Shown piece after piece: positions 1-11,040 of a DNA stretch of 44,931 nt (positions within the stretch are counted from its first letter, which is position 1; each line of letters opens with the position of its first letter). The notes beneath the pieces are model-generated. The model was not told where the DNA came from, ran no database searches, and worked only from the letters and a program-made list of their open reading frames with translations. This DNA comes from Deltaproteobacteria bacterium (lineage in GTDB: Bacteria; Myxococcota; Myxococcia; Myxococcales; 40CM-4-68-19). Both the position numbers and the translations under genes were made by a program. The stretch covers positions 1 through 44,931 of the forward strand of contig VBKL01000101.1 in the NCBI GenBank assembly GCA_005879805.1, written 5' to 3'.

Positions 1-933
1 ATGGCCCAGTTCGTCGGACGCCCCTTGTCCGAGGAGCGGCCGAGGCTCGACGCGCGCCTGCCCGACGGCAGCCGCATCCACGTCGTCCTCCCGCCCGTGG
101 CGCGGAACGGCACCACCGTCGCCATCCGGAAGTTCTCCCCGGACAAGCTCACCGTGAGCGACCTCATCGCCCGCGGATCGATGACCGCCGAAGTGGCGCG
201 CTTTCTCGAGGCGGCGGTCCGCGCCAAGCTGAACATCGTCGTCGCGGGCGGTACCGGAAGCGGCAAGACGTCGCTCCTCAACGCGCTCGCGACCTTCATT
301 CCCGAGGACGAACGCATCCTCACCATCGAGGACTCCGCCGAGCTCCAGCTGCGCAAGCCGCACGTCGTAGCCTTCGAGAGCCGCCCACCCGACCGGAACG
401 GGAAGGGCGCCATCGACATGGGCGAGCTGCTCCATTCCGCGCTTCGCCTGCGCCCCGATCGCATCGTGGTCGGCGAAGTACGAGGCGGAGAGTGCTTCCA
501 CCTCTTGCAGGCGATGAACACGGGACATGGCGGTTCGCTCGCTACCGTCCATGCCAACTCGCCCGTCGACACCCTGCACCGCCTCGAGTCGCTCTGCCTC
601 CTCTCGGGGGTCGAGCTGCCGCTCATCGCCGTCCGTGCCCAGGTGGCGAGCGCCATCGGCCTCGTCGTCTGCTGCGCACGCCTCGCCGACGGATCGCGCA
701 AGGTGACTGACGTCGCCGAGGTATTGCCCCTCGACGAGCGTGGCGAGCATCGCGTGCAGGAATTGTGGAAATTCGCCAGCTCCGGCCGCTCGGCGGACGG
801 CGCCGTGCAGGGCCGCCTCTCGGCCACCGGCGCGACGCCGCGCTGCCAGGCGAAGCTCGATGCCGTCGGATTTTCCGACGCAGAGAGCACGCAGCGCGCG
901 CAGCATCCCCTCGGGAGCGAATCCCGCGGCTGA
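1..933 (+). CDS. cpaF: CpaF/TadA-family secretion ATPase, 5'-truncated by the window edge
   Basis: This is the C-terminal two thirds of a type II/IV secretion ATPase that powers assembly of Tad/Flp pili at the inner membrane. It shows the family arginine-rich stretch (DARLPDGSRIHVVLPP), a Walker A loop (GGTGSGKT, residues about 83-90), an Asp box (ILTIEDSAEL), a Walker B region (RPDRIVVGEVRGGE) and a His box (GGSLATVHANS). The family is usually around 450 residues, and what is visible starts inside the N-terminal domain. The ATG at base 1 is therefore probably internal and the true start lies outside the window. A Tad-like gene cluster lies about 23 kb away (23196-27832) but is not contiguous. 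VirB11 is the alternative family, but the motifs fit CpaF better. Confidence 0.9.
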   Translation: MAQFVGRPLSEERPRLDARLPDGSRIHVVLPPVARNGTTVAIRKFSPDKLTVSDLIARGSMTAEVARFLEAAVRAKLNIVVAGGTGSGKTSLLNALATFIPEDERILTIEDSAELQLRKPHVVAFESRPPDRNGKGAIDMGELLHSALRLRPDRIVVGEVRGGECFHLLQAMNTGHGGSLATVHANSPVDTLHRLESLCLLSGVELPLIAVRAQVASAIGLVVCCARLADGSRKVTDVAEVLPLDERGEHRVQELWKFASSGRSADGAVQGRLSATGATPRCQAKLDAVGFSDAESTQRAQHPLGSESRG

Positions 934-948
934 TCGGGTTCTCTTCGG

Positions 949-1668
949 ATGCCACTCCACCGCGAGCGCACGGATCCCGTCCGGACTCCCGACGATCTCG
1001 GACTCGTGCACCGGCGGTGGATCGTCCCCGACGACGTCGGCCGCGAAGTAGGGCTCGCCGCCGCCGCCAGGCTCTGGCACGCCCTCTTCGACCTGAAGGT
1101 CCTCGACCGTTCGCAGGAGGTCTTCCTCTTCCGGCTGCAGCTCCCAGCCGGATCGCAAGAAGAGAGCGGGCTCCCGGCGGTGGCCAGCGCCGGCGCGATC
1201 CTCGCCGGCGCCTCCGCCGCGACGGCGGTGACGCAAGTCGTCCATGCCGAGAAGGGATTCCGCGATCCGTACCTCGTTCCGGGCGGCGGCTATCGCGACT
1301 ACACGCTCTACGCGGTCGGATCGCCCCGCCACCTCCTCCTCCCGCTCGCGGTCTCCGAGCTCGTTTGCGGAAATTGCGGCCACGAGCGCGCGGTCGATCC
1401 GATCCCGTTCACCGATGCCGGCCTGCTCGACCTCGACACGACCTGTCCGGGTTGTGGCGCGACACCTTCCCCGGATTCCGATCGCGTGCGGCTGAGGAGC
1501 GGCTCGATCTTCCTGCTCGGCGAGGCCTCGGCCCGCGCCGCGCTTTCCATCGAGCTTCCCATGAGTCCGCCCGACGAGGAGATGCCGGACGAAGAAGTGG
1601 CAGCGGCGATCGAAGCCGCGTTCGGGCCGACCGACGAGCTCTCCGACGACGGCGTCGAGCCGTCCTAA
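949..1668 (+). CDS. Hypothetical protein with a zinc-ribbon-like CxxC pair
   Basis: I do not recognise this 239-residue protein. It has two CxxC motifs (C140/C143 and C166/C169) spaced like a zinc ribbon, followed by an acidic C-terminal tail. A low-complexity Ala/Gly segment lies around residues 80-100. No signal peptide or convincing membrane helix is visible. It starts 15 bases after the cpaF stop on the same strand, so it may be co-transcribed, but no Shine-Dalgarno sequence supports this exact start and a later one is possible. Its stop codon overlaps the stop codon of the convergent phhA gene (shared CTAA at 1665-1668). Confidence 0.6.
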   Translation: MPLHRERTDPVRTPDDLGLVHRRWIVPDDVGREVGLAAAARLWHALFDLKVLDRSQEVFLFRLQLPAGSQEESGLPAVASAGAILAGASAATAVTQVVHAEKGFRDPYLVPGGGYRDYTLYAVGSPRHLLLPLAVSELVCGNCGHERAVDPIPFTDAGLLDLDTTCPGCGATPSPDSDRVRLRSGSIFLLGEASARAALSIELPMSPPDEEMPDEEVAAAIEAAFGPTDELSDDGVEPS

Positions 1669-2486
1669 CCCGAAAGATACTGGGCGGTGCGGCCGCAGAG
1701 CTCTGCGAACGAGTCGGCGACGAACAGCGTCTTCTGGTAGTCGGTCGGATCGTACTTCGTGCTCGCGATGGCATCCGGATCGAAGGCCCGCAACTCGCAT
1801 GCGGTTTCGAACCTGCCGAGCTCGCCGAACGACGACAAGAGTCCCGCTCCGACCACCTTCACGTCCCGCCCTTCGCGGCAAGCGCCGAACTCGAGCGTGT
1901 ACCAGTAGAGGCGGGCGATCCTTGAAAGCCTCTCGTCGTCGGCAACGTCCGCGGCCTTGCCGAAGAGGCGGTTCAGGCGCGCGAACTCCGGATGGCAGAA
2001 GGTGGCGGCGTGCCCGACCAGCTCGTGCACCACGTCCGGCTCCGGCGTGTAGAGCGGCCGGCTCGCATGGCGGATGTACTGGGTGGCGAGGAAGATCCCG
2101 CGACCGAGATGCCCGAGGAAGGTGCGGTCCGAGACCAGCCCCGCGACGGGCTTCATGGTGAAGCCGGTCGTACGCCGCAGGACCTTGTTCACCTCGGCGA
2201 GCTGCGGGATGCGCTCGCGGTCGAGGCTCACCAGGTCTGCGCACTCCCGATACGCCTGGCAGGCGTATTTCGCGTGCAGCCCATCGAGATGCTGCCAGAC
2301 GGTCCGCCAGACGCTCTGCTCGTCTTCGGTGTACTCGACCGCCGGGACCGCGTCGCCCTCCCGGAACTCCATGGCGACCCGCGCAATGGCGTTGCGGCGC
2401 GCGCGATAGGCCGCATCTCGGAATCCGGGATGGTCGGGATCGAGCTGCACGAGGTCGGATGCGGTTACCGGATTCCCGTCGGACAT
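1665..2486 (-). CDS. phhA: Phenylalanine 4-monooxygenase
   Basis: Aromatic amino acid hydroxylase that converts phenylalanine to tyrosine using Fe(II), a reduced pterin and oxygen in the cytosol. The 273-residue product is the length of the single-domain bacterial enzymes. It carries the iron-binding HELVGH motif (His154, His159) and the third ligand Glu199 in a YTLEFG context. No regulatory ACT domain is present, as expected for bacterial enzymes. The ATG at 2486 is preceded by a GAAGGG ribosome binding site at good spacing. No pterin carbinolamine dehydratase gene is visible beside it, so it is a stand-alone gene between unrelated neighbours. Tryptophan and tyrosine hydroxylases are relatives, but a bacterial protein of this length is almost always the phenylalanine enzyme. 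Confidence 0.93.
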   Translation of the reverse strand: MSDGNPVTASDLVQLDPDHPGFRDAAYRARRNAIARVAMEFREGDAVPAVEYTEDEQSVWRTVWQHLDGLHAKYACQAYRECADLVSLDRERIPQLAEVNKVLRRTTGFTMKPVAGLVSDRTFLGHLGRGIFLATQYIRHASRPLYTPEPDVVHELVGHAATFCHPEFARLNRLFGKAADVADDERLSRIARLYWYTLEFGACREGRDVKVVGAGLLSSFGELGRFETACELRAFDPDAIASTKYDPTDYQKTLFVADSFAELCGRTAQYLSG

Positions 2487-2530
2487 CAGCCCTTCAGGAT
2501 ACCGGGAACCGAGGGGTCGTTACCAGTAGA

Positions 2531-2935
2531 CTACCGGCCGCGGCGAGCGACGAGCAGCCGCGCGGCGGCGCGCTCGACATTGGCCCGTTCCTGCTCGTAC
2601 GCGGGATCCCCCGGCTTCAACGAAGCGAGTGCCTTCTGCCGGTCCTGCAGCTCCTGGGCGGCGCGGTGCGGATCGAGCTCCTCGGCCCGGTTCGCTTCCT
2701 CGACGAGGACTCGGACCCGGTCGTTGCTCACCTCGGCGAAACCTTCTCCCGCCGCGTACCGGTGTGTGGTCCCGCCGGCGATGTAGACCAGCTCGCCGGC
2801 GGCCAGGACGGCGACCAGCGGCGTATGCCCCGGCCGGATGCCGAACTGGCCCTCGACGCTCGTGAGCCGCACCTCGTCGCAGGTCACGGTCACGACGCGT
2901 TCCTCAGGGGTGACGATTTCCAGCGCGAGAGGCAT
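2531..2935 (-). CDS. atpC: F0F1 ATP synthase subunit epsilon
   Basis: Epsilon subunit of the F1 sector, which forms part of the rotating central stalk and can inhibit ATP hydrolysis. The 134-residue product begins with the family pattern (LEIVTPEERVV) and contains the beta-sandwich signature around EGQFGIRPGHTPLVAVL. A two-helix C-terminal domain (about residues 85-130) is present, so the protein is full length. It is the last gene of the atpHAGDC run and begins only 10 bases after the atpD stop. That short distance shows that the missing atpD 3' end is absent from the sequence and not hidden in a spacer. Confidence 0.95.
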   Translation of the reverse strand: MPLALEIVTPEERVVTVTCDEVRLTSVEGQFGIRPGHTPLVAVLAAGELVYIAGGTTHRYAAGEGFAEVSNDRVRVLVEEANRAEELDPHRAAQELQDRQKALASLKPGDPAYEQERANVERAAARLLVARRGR

Positions 2936-2945
2936 CGCAGGTCCG

Positions 2946-5121
<2,176 letters not shown>

Positions 5122-6738
5122 TCAGGCGGCCTTGCCTTCGGAGGCCTTGGCCTTGCCTTCGGAGGCCTTGGCCTTGCCTTCGGAGGCCTTGGCCTTGCCT
5201 TCAGGGGTCTTGGTCGGCTGGAAGACGTCGGCGAACTCCCCGAGCGCGCGATCGAGCGCGGCCTTCACGTCGTCGGTGAGGTCCTTCTTCTCGCGGATCG
5301 TCTTGAGCACTTCCGGATGCCGCGTCTCCATGAACTCGCTGAGCTCGCTCATGTACCGGCTGATGTCGGTGACCTCGATCTCGCGGATCCAGCCCTTGCC
5401 CGACTTGTCGCGCTGGGTGCCGGCGTAGATGTGGACGATCTGCTTCTCGACCGGCATCGGGACGTACTGGCCCTGCTTCAAGAGCTCGGTCAGGCGGGCG
5501 CCGCGGGCGAGCGTCTCCTGCGTTGCCTTGTCGAGGTCGCTGCCGAACTGGGAGAAGGCGGCCAGCTCGCGATACTGCGCGAGCTCGAGGCGCAGCGATC
5601 CCGCGATCTTCTTCATCGCCTTGATCTGCGCCGACCCGCCCACGCGCGATACCGAGATGCCGACGTTGATGGCGGGACGCTGGCCCGAATAGAAGAGGTC
5701 GGTCTCGAGGAAGATCTGCCCGTCGGTGATGGAGATGACGTTGGTGGGGATGTACGCCGACACGTCGCCTGCCTGGGTCTCGATGATGGGCAGCGCGGTG
5801 AGCGATCCGCCGCCCCGATCGTTGCTCATCTTGGCGGCGCGCTCGAGCAAGCGGCTGTGGAGGTAGAAAACGTCGCCGGGGAACGCTTCGCGGCCCGGGG
5901 GACGGCGGAGAAGGAGCGAGAGCTGCCGGTAGGCGACGGCGTGCTTGGAGAGGTCATCGTAGATGATGAGCGCGTGCTGTCCGCTGTCGCGGAAGGTCTC
6001 GCCCATGGTGACGCCTGAATAAGGGGCGAGGAACTGCAGCGGGGCGGGATCGGAAGCGCTCGCCGCCACCACCGTGGTGAACTCCATCGCGCCGTACTTG
6101 TTGAGCTTGTCGACCAACTGGGCGACGGTGGACTGCTTCTGCCCGATCGCCACGTAGATGCAGAAGACGTTGAGGCCCCGCTGGTTGATGATGGTGTCGA
6201 GAGCGACCGCGGTCTTCCCGGTCTGCCGGTCGCCGATGATCAGCTCGCGCTGCCCGCGGCCGATGGGTATCATGGCGTCGATCGCCTTGATGCCCGTCTG
6301 GAGGGGCTCCCGGACGCTCTGCCGCTCGACGATGCCGGGCGCCTTCACCTCGATCTTGCGCATCTCGCGGGTCGCGATGGGCCCTTTGCCGTCGATGGGC
6401 AGCCCGAGCGCGTTGACCACGCGGCCTGCCATCGCCGGCCCGACCGGCACCTCGGCGATGCGGCCCGTCCGTTTGACGGTGTCGCCTTCCTTGATGTCGT
6501 GGCTCTCGCCCATGATAGCGACGCCGACGTTGTCCTCCTCGAGGTTGAGGACGAGCCCCATCAGATTTCCGTGGAACTCGACCAGCTCGCCGGCCATCAC
6601 GCCGGCAAGGCCGTAGACGCGGGCGATGCCGTCTCCGGTGGAGAGCACGGTGCCCGTCTCGTTGACCTCGATCTGCTTGCCGTACGACTTGATCTGCTCG
6701 CGGAGGATGCGGCTGATCTCGTCTGCTCGGATCTCCAT
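5122..6738 (-). CDS. atpA: F0F1 ATP synthase subunit alpha with a repetitive C-terminal tail
   Basis: Non-catalytic nucleotide-binding alpha subunit of F1. It carries Walker A (GDRQTGKT, residues 169-176), the conserved [13 protein letters not shown] run, the [18 protein letters not shown] segment, and the family signature [17 protein letters not shown]. The domain structure is complete to about residue 512. A low-complexity tail follows, made of three copies of the heptapeptide KAKASEG plus a partial copy, which takes the protein to 538 residues. The tail is encoded by near-perfect 21-bp tandem repeats and is not typical of the family. The start ATG at 6738 is 25 bases after the atpH stop. 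The gene is the second of the atpHAGDC operon. Confidence 0.96.
   Translation of the reverse strand: MEIRADEISRILREQIKSYGKQIEVNETGTVLSTGDGIARVYGLAGVMAGELVEFHGNLMGLVLNLEEDNVGVAIMGESHDIKEGDTVKRTGRIAEVPVGPAMAGRVVNALGLPIDGKGPIATREMRKIEVKAPGIVERQSVREPLQTGIKAIDAMIPIGRGQRELIIGDRQTGKTAVALDTIINQRGLNVFCIYVAIGQKQSTVAQLVDKLNKYGAMEFTTVVAASASDPAPLQFLAPYSGVTMGETFRDSGQHALIIYDDLSKHAVAYRQLSLLLRRPPGREAFPGDVFYLHSRLLERAAKMSNDRGGGSLTALPIIETQAGDVSAYIPTNVISITDGQIFLETDLFYSGQRPAINVGISVSRVGGSAQIKAMKKIAGSLRLELAQYRELAAFSQFGSDLDKATQETLARGARLTELLKQGQYVPMPVEKQIVHIYAGTQRDKSGKGWIREIEVTDISRYMSELSEFMETRHPEVLKTIREKKDLTDDVKAALDRALGEFADVFQPTKTPEGKAKASEGKAKASEGKAKASEGKAA
5128..5203 (-). repeat. 21-bp tandem repeat in the 3' end of atpA
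   Basis: Three consecutive 21-bp units (5128-5148, 5149-5169, 5170-5190) and a 13-bp partial unit, seen as ggccttgccttcggaggcc on the plus strand. Read on the minus strand they encode the heptad KAKASEG. The three full units are identical at the nucleotide level, which suggests recent expansion by slippage. Copy number may vary among strains. Confidence 0.95.
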
Positions 6739-6763
6739 GGCGGTGCGCTCCGTGTCGCCGTTC

Positions 6764-7312
6764 TTATGGGAGAGGGGCGTCCTTCAGCTCTTTGCGGAGC
6801 CGCTCCAGCTGCGTCTTCAAGCTTCCGTCCCAGACGGTGGGGCCAACCTGCGCCACCAGGCCGCCGAGGATCGCCGGGTCGGTGCGCGCCTCGAGCACCA
6901 GCGACTTGCGCGTGGTGTCGGCTAGCGCCTTGCGCACCCGCTCGAGCTCCTCGGGAGGGAGCGGCGCCGCGCTCGTCACCATGCCGCGGACCCGCCCCAC
7001 CTGCGCGTCGACGAGGTCGCGATAGCTCCGCGCGATGTCGGGCAGCTCCCCGAGCCGGTGCCGATCGACGAGCAGGCGCAAGAAGCTCACCAGGGTAGCG
7101 GAGAGGCCGAGCCGCTGGGCGAGCACATCGACGAGCTGCTGCCGCTGGGCTTGCGTGTAGCCGGGGTTCTGCGCGAGCGTCCGCGCCTCGGTCGAGGCGG
7201 CGATTGCGCGCACCACGGACTCCAGCGACTCGGCGAGCTTCTCATGTTCGCCCGTCTCCAGGCCGAGGCTCAAGAGCGCCTTGGCGTAGCGGCGCGAGAC
7301 GCTTGCGATCAC
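6764..7312 (-). CDS. atpH: F0F1 ATP synthase subunit delta
   Basis: Delta subunit, which joins the peripheral stalk to the top of F1. The 182-residue product starts with the family pattern [11 protein letters not shown] and ends with the conserved small domain ([32 protein letters not shown]). Its length is normal. It starts with GTG at 7312. It is the first gene of the visible atp operon. No atpF (b subunit) precedes it, so the peripheral stalk and membrane subunits must be encoded elsewhere, as happens when F1 and F0 genes are split. Confidence 0.94.
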   Translation of the reverse strand: MIASVSRRYAKALLSLGLETGEHEKLAESLESVVRAIAASTEARTLAQNPGYTQAQRQQLVDVLAQRLGLSATLVSFLRLLVDRHRLGELPDIARSYRDLVDAQVGRVRGMVTSAAPLPPEELERVRKALADTTRKSLVLEARTDPAILGGLVAQVGPTVWDGSLKTQLERLRKELKDAPLP

Positions 7313-7359
7313 CGGGTTCTGCCTCGAATGCTAGCGGGGGGTTCGCAAAAGACGCGGTT

Positions 7360-7387
7360 CCGTAACATGGCCCCCGGGGGGGGTCAA
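7360..7387 (-). promoter_or_regulatory. Candidate promoter of the atp operon
   Basis: On the minus strand, TTGACC (plus-strand 7382-7387) is followed after 16 bases by TACGGA (plus-strand 7360-7365), about 50 bases before the atpH start. The -35 match is good and the -10 match is weak. The spacer contains a C-run/G-run palindrome. Confidence 0.3.
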
Positions 7388-7431
7388 TGCGGCAGGATGC
7401 AGCGATCGGGACAGTGCGCACATTGCCTGTC

Positions 7432-7899
7432 ATGAAAGTGATCATCCAAGGCAAGCAGATGCGGCTTTCCGCGGGCATCAAGAACTACGCTCAGGAACAC
7501 GTCGTGGCCCAGCTCGAGCGCTTCTACGACAACGAGGCGGCCGAGCTTCGCGTCGAGCTCGGCGACGCGCGGGGCAGCAAGGGGGGCCCCGACAAGGAGT
7601 GCCACCTCACGCTGCGCATGCCCGGTGCCCGGACGATCCAGATCGAGGAGTCGACGCAGGATCCCTACGCGTCGCTCGACGTGGCCGGAGACCGCCTGGT
7701 CCGTGCCGCCAAGAAGGAAATCGAGCGCATGCGCAGGCCGACCGGCCGGCACAAGTACCGCCCGCTGGCAACGGTGGTGGCGGAGGGCGGCGTACCGGCC
7801 GGCCTGGTCGAGGACCTTCCCAACGGGCGCTCGACCGGCGCCGCTCCGCGCAGGCGGGCGAATGGCGCCGCGGCGAGGAATCGCAAACCCCGGCGCTGA
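7432..7899 (+). CDS. hpf: Ribosome hibernation promoting factor (HPF/YfiA family)
   Basis: Small ribosome-binding protein that inactivates ribosomes in slow growth. It has the family beta-alpha-beta-beta-beta-alpha pattern: MKVIIQGKQMRLSAGIKNYAQEHV at the N-terminus and QDPYASLDVAGDRLVRAAKKEIERM toward residue 100. About 50 extra basic and Ala/Gly-rich residues follow, with no recognisable long-form dimerisation domain, so it is a short-type HPF with a tail. I chose the ATG at 7432 because the MKVIIQGKQ start matches the family; an upstream ATG at 7387 would add 15 atypical residues. It is divergent from the atp operon. Confidence 0.88.
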   Translation: MKVIIQGKQMRLSAGIKNYAQEHVVAQLERFYDNEAAELRVELGDARGSKGGPDKECHLTLRMPGARTIQIEESTQDPYASLDVAGDRLVRAAKKEIERMRRPTGRHKYRPLATVVAEGGVPAGLVEDLPNGRSTGAAPRRRANGAAARNRKPRR

Positions 7900-8079
7900 G
7901 CCGGTCGTCTCCAATCCCGGTCTGGACAGCTCGCGGTAGGCCCGTCCTTGACGACCCCCGGGCGCTGGTTACGTTGGGCGCGTCGTTGGGGATGAGCTCT
8001 CAAGAGCTTGTCGGAACAAAGGATTCGCGGGTGCGAGAGCGCCCGTATGGCCGCCTTCGTGCGGCATGAAGGAGAGCAA

Positions 8080-8571
8080 ATGGCGATCATGCGTAACGAC
8101 CCGTTCCGGGACCTTTTCCAGCTTCAGGATCAGCTGTTCAAGACGTTCGACTCCGCCGTTCGCGGGGGCCGCACACCCCAGGGTGAGCAGGGCCTCACCG
8201 GCGCCTGGACGCCCCTGGTGGACGTCTTCGAGGATGCCGACGGCGTGACCTTGAAGGTCGAATTGCCCGAGGTGGACGCCAGCGAGGTGGATCTCCTCGT
8301 TGAGGACAACACCCTCACGCTGCGTGGGGAGCGCAAGCTCGAGCAGACCACCTCGGAGAACGGCTATCACCGTCTCGAGCGCGCGTACGGCGCCTTCCAG
8401 CGCAGCTTCTCGCTGCCGCCGACCATCGACGCGGAGCACATCTCCGCGGAGAGCAAGGAAGGCGTCCTCCGCATCCGGCTGCCGAAGCGCGCGGAGACGA
8501 AGCCGCGGCAGATCAAGGTCCAGGTGGACGCCTCGCGCGCCAGCCAGGCGGCCGCGACGCAGAAGCAGTAA
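8080..8571 (+). CDS. Hsp20/alpha-crystallin family small heat-shock protein
   Basis: ATP-independent holdase chaperone of 163 residues. The alpha-crystallin domain starts at WTPLVDVFEDADGVTLKVELP and continues through the GERKLE strand to the conserved GVLRIRLPKR motif (GVLxxxxPK). A short Gln/Ala-rich tail follows. The ATG at 8080 has a strong ribosome binding site (AAGGAGAG at 8069-8076) and begins MAIMRNDPFRDL, typical for this family. Upstream in-frame starts at 8008 and 8047 lack such a site. The gene stands alone between hpf and the bactofilin gene. I see no CIRCE or clear sigma-32 element in the 180 bases upstream. Confidence 0.93.
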   Translation: MAIMRNDPFRDLFQLQDQLFKTFDSAVRGGRTPQGEQGLTGAWTPLVDVFEDADGVTLKVELPEVDASEVDLLVEDNTLTLRGERKLEQTTSENGYHRLERAYGAFQRSFSLPPTIDAEHISAESKEGVLRIRLPKRAETKPRQIKVQVDASRASQAAATQKQ

Positions 8572-8739
8572 CCATTCGGGTCCGCATCAGAGTATCGGGG
8601 CGGCGTGGGCCATCGTGCGCACGTCGCCTTTTTCGTTTCCGGCCGGCCAACCGTTCGCGCGCCTCGTGAGCGGGCGCGGTAAACGCGCGCACTGCCTGAC
8701 GATCTGTTAGAAGGGTCCGCTCTCACGGCGAGGTTCGCG

Positions 8740-9225
8740 ATGGCGATGCGCAAGGAAGACGTGGGCCAGGGGCCGACTACGTTCGGTGGTGGCGGAGGCG
8801 GCGGCGCTGCGGGCGGAGGCGCGCGCCCGAGCGAGCTGAACGCGCTCCTCGGCAAGGGCAGCTCCTTCGAAGGAAAGCTCCTCTTCGAGGGGAGCGTCCG
8901 CATCGACGGGAAGTTCACCGGGGAGATCGTCTCGACCGATACCCTCATCATCGGCGAGGGCGCGGACGTGAAGGGCGAGATCCAGGTCGGGTCGCTCGTG
9001 ATCGTCGGCGACTACAACGGCAACGCCAAGGCCTCGAAAGGGGTCGAGCTGAAAGCCCCGGCCAAGGTGCGCGGCACGCTCATCACGGCGTCGATCGTGA
9101 TCGAGCGCGGCGTCTTCTTCGACGGCAACTGCAAGATGGACTCGAGCGGCGGCGCGTCCTCCACGGCGACGCCACCACCCCTGCCGCCCGCAAAGCCGCG
9201 GCTTCCCCCCTCGAGCGCGGAATAG
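8740..9225 (+). CDS. Bactofilin (polymer-forming cytoskeletal protein)
   Basis: Bactofilins assemble into filaments that scaffold cell-pole or cell-shape proteins. This 161-residue protein has a Gly-rich N-terminal tail, then the right-handed beta-helix core with repeated hydrophobic turns (SSFEGKLLFEGSVRIDGKFTGEI, then VKGEIQVGSLVIVGDYNGN) and a Pro-rich C-terminal tail. It converges on parB with only a 10-base gap. In Myxococcus xanthus the bactofilins BacN, BacO and BacP are encoded beside parAB and organise the ParABS system, so this neighbour may serve the same purpose. That function is inferred from context. Confidence 0.92.
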   Translation: MAMRKEDVGQGPTTFGGGGGGGAAGGGARPSELNALLGKGSSFEGKLLFEGSVRIDGKFTGEIVSTDTLIIGEGADVKGEIQVGSLVIVGDYNGNAKASKGVELKAPAKVRGTLITASIVIERGVFFDGNCKMDSSGGASSTATPPPLPPAKPRLPPSSAE

Positions 9226-9235
9226 CGGAGGTCCC

Positions 9236-10093
9236 TCAGCCCTCTCCAAGGATCGCGGAGATGATCCGATCGAGCTCGGCGTGGGACGCGTAGCGGATCT
9301 CGACGGAGCCGCTGCCGCCCCGATCTTTCAGATCGACCTTGGCGCCGAGCTTCCGCTGCAGGCGCTCGGCGAGGTGCCGGAGCTGGGTGGTCGCCTCGTC
9401 CCGGCGGGCCCTCTGCGCGCGCTTGCCCTTGAGCCTCTGGACGAGCTCCTCCACCTGGCGGACGGAGAGGTCCTCGCGCATGACCTTCTCTGCAGCCTTG
9501 CGCAGATCGCCGTCGTCGGTCAGCCCGAGAAGCGCGCGGGCGTGTCCCATGGACAGATCGCCTGACGCGACGGCCTCCTTGATGGAATCGGGCAGCCGGA
9601 GGAGGCGGATGGCATTGGCGATGGTCGACCGATCCTTGCCGACCCGCTGCGCAAGCTCTTCCTGGGTGAGGCCGTGGTGCTCGATGAGCCGCTGGTAGGC
9701 CTCGGCTTCTTCGACGGCGTTGAGGTCCTCGCGCTGGATGTTCTCGATGAGGGCGATCTCGAACGCTTCCGGCTCCGTCACGTCGCGGACGATGACCGGC
9801 AACTCGTGCAAGCCCGCCCTCTGCGCGGCGCGCCATCGCCGCTCGCCGGCGATGAGGAGGTATCCGTCGCCGTCCCGGCGGACGAGCAGTGGAAGGAGCA
9901 CGCCGCGGCTGCGGATCGACTCGCCCAATTCCTCTAGATGCGCGTCGTCGAAATGGCGGCGGGGCTGGCCGGGGGAGGGACGGATCTCCTCGATCGCGAC
10001 GGTGACGACGCCGCGACGCTCACCCGCCGACACCCCCGGGATGAGCGCCCCGAGCCCGCGGCCCAGGGCCGCCCGTTTCATCGCCTTCTCCAT
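9236..10093 (-). CDS. parB: Chromosome-partition protein ParB
   Basis: ParB binds parS sites and spreads along DNA as a CTP-dependent clamp to help segregate the origin. The 285-residue protein has the N-terminal ParA-interaction peptide (ALGRGLGALIPG), the CTP-binding domain with the GERRWRAAQRAG motif and ENIQREDLNAVEEA, a helix-turn-helix (LTQEELAQRVGKDRSTIANAIRLL), and a C-terminal dimerisation domain. The ATG at 10093 follows an AGGAGA ribosome binding site; the second ATG at 10081 is a possible alternative. It lies 17 bases after parA in the same operon. Two perfect parS-like palindromes lie nearby, at 11011 and 13618. Confidence 0.95.
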   Translation of the reverse strand: MEKAMKRAALGRGLGALIPGVSAGERRGVVTVAIEEIRPSPGQPRRHFDDAHLEELGESIRSRGVLLPLLVRRDGDGYLLIAGERRWRAAQRAGLHELPVIVRDVTEPEAFEIALIENIQREDLNAVEEAEAYQRLIEHHGLTQEELAQRVGKDRSTIANAIRLLRLPDSIKEAVASGDLSMGHARALLGLTDDGDLRKAAEKVMREDLSVRQVEELVQRLKGKRAQRARRDEATTQLRHLAERLQRKLGAKVDLKDRGGSGSVEIRYASHAELDRIISAILGEG

Positions 10094-10110
10094 TCCGTCT
10101 CCTGATCGGG

Positions 10111-10929
10111 CTATCCGGTTCCACCCTGCGACCGGGCGCGCAACGAGACTCCGTTGCGGCGGATGACTTCCTGGGCAAGCGACAGGTAGCTCTGGGCCCC
10201 CTTCGACTCGATATCGTAGAGGAGGGCGGGAAGCCCGTGGCTCGGCGCCTCGGAAAGGCGGACGTTGCGAGGCACGACCGTGTCGTAGACCTGGCCAGGA
10301 AGATTGGCGCGGACGTCGTTCATTACCTGCCGCGCCAGATTGTTGCGGGCGTCGAACATGGTGAGGACCACGCCATCGAGGGCGAGATCGCGGTTCAACG
10401 CTCGGCGGACGAGCTCGATGGTCCGAAGTAGCGACCCGAGCCCCTCGAGCGCGTAGTACTCGCACTGCAGCGGCACCAGCACCCGGTCGGCGGCGACCAG
10501 GGCGTTGACGGTCAAGAGCCCGAGCGAGGGCGGGCAGTCGATGAAGACGAAATCATAATGATTCCGCACATTTGCCAGCGCATCGCGCAGGCGCCCCTCG
10601 CGTTCTTCGAGATCGACCAGCTCGAGCTCCGCGCCGACCAGGTCCGCATTGGACGGCAAGATGGAGAGGTTCGGGACCTGGGTCGACCGGACCGCGGCGC
10701 CCGCCTGAATCTCACCGATCAGCGCGTGATAGACCGAGGCAGAACCCACGGAATCCCGCGCGATCCCGAGACCGCTCGTCGCGTTGCCCTGGGGATCGAG
10801 ATCGACGAGCAGGACCCGCTTCTCTGCCACGGCGAGCGAGGCGGCCACGTTCACTGCCGTGGTGGTCTTGCCGACGCCGCCCTTCTGGTTCGCGATCGCG
10901 AGAACCGACCCCAAGGCCACCCTCCCCAT
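10111..10929 (-). CDS. parA: Chromosome-partition ATPase ParA (Soj)
   Basis: Walker-type ATPase that drives movement of ParB-parS complexes. It has the deviant Walker A motif KGGVGKTT near residue 16, a switch I region (DLDPQGNATSGLG), Walker B (FVFIDCPPSLGLLT), and the conserved RNVRLSEAPSHG segment. At 272 residues it is full length for chromosomal ParA. It precedes parB by 17 bases. A parS site lies in the 111-base gap between parA and rsmG. Confidence 0.96.
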   Translation of the reverse strand: MGRVALGSVLAIANQKGGVGKTTTAVNVAASLAVAEKRVLLVDLDPQGNATSGLGIARDSVGSASVYHALIGEIQAGAAVRSTQVPNLSILPSNADLVGAELELVDLEEREGRLRDALANVRNHYDFVFIDCPPSLGLLTVNALVAADRVLVPLQCEYYALEGLGSLLRTIELVRRALNRDLALDGVVLTMFDARNNLARQVMNDVRANLPGQVYDTVVPRNVRLSEAPSHGLPALLYDIESKGAQSYLSLAQEVIRRNGVSLRARSQGGTG

Positions 10930-11010
10930 CTGATCCCCGCATCGCGACCGCGGATCACGGAATGCTCGCGACGTACCACGGGGGATCGACCACGCGCAAA
11001 TGCGCTGCGC

Positions 11011-11024
11011 GTTCCACGTGGAAC
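11011..11024. promoter_or_regulatory. parS site (ParB-binding palindrome)
   Basis: Perfect 14-bp palindrome GTTCCACGTGGAAC in the spacer between rsmG and parA. It is the core of the parS consensus recognised by chromosomal ParB proteins. Confidence 0.9.
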
Positions 11025-11040
11025 GCGGCGATTTCGCCGT

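Noticed and set aside
1665..1668. Overlapping convergent stop codons of the zinc-ribbon gene and phhA
   Set aside because: A CTAA shared stop is a simple consequence of compact convergent genes and needs no special explanation.
7948..7974. Promoter or heat-shock element for the hsp20 gene (TTGACG followed by TTACGT)
   Set aside because: The spacing is only 15 bases and neither a sigma-32 nor a CIRCE pattern is present, so the match is too weak to list.
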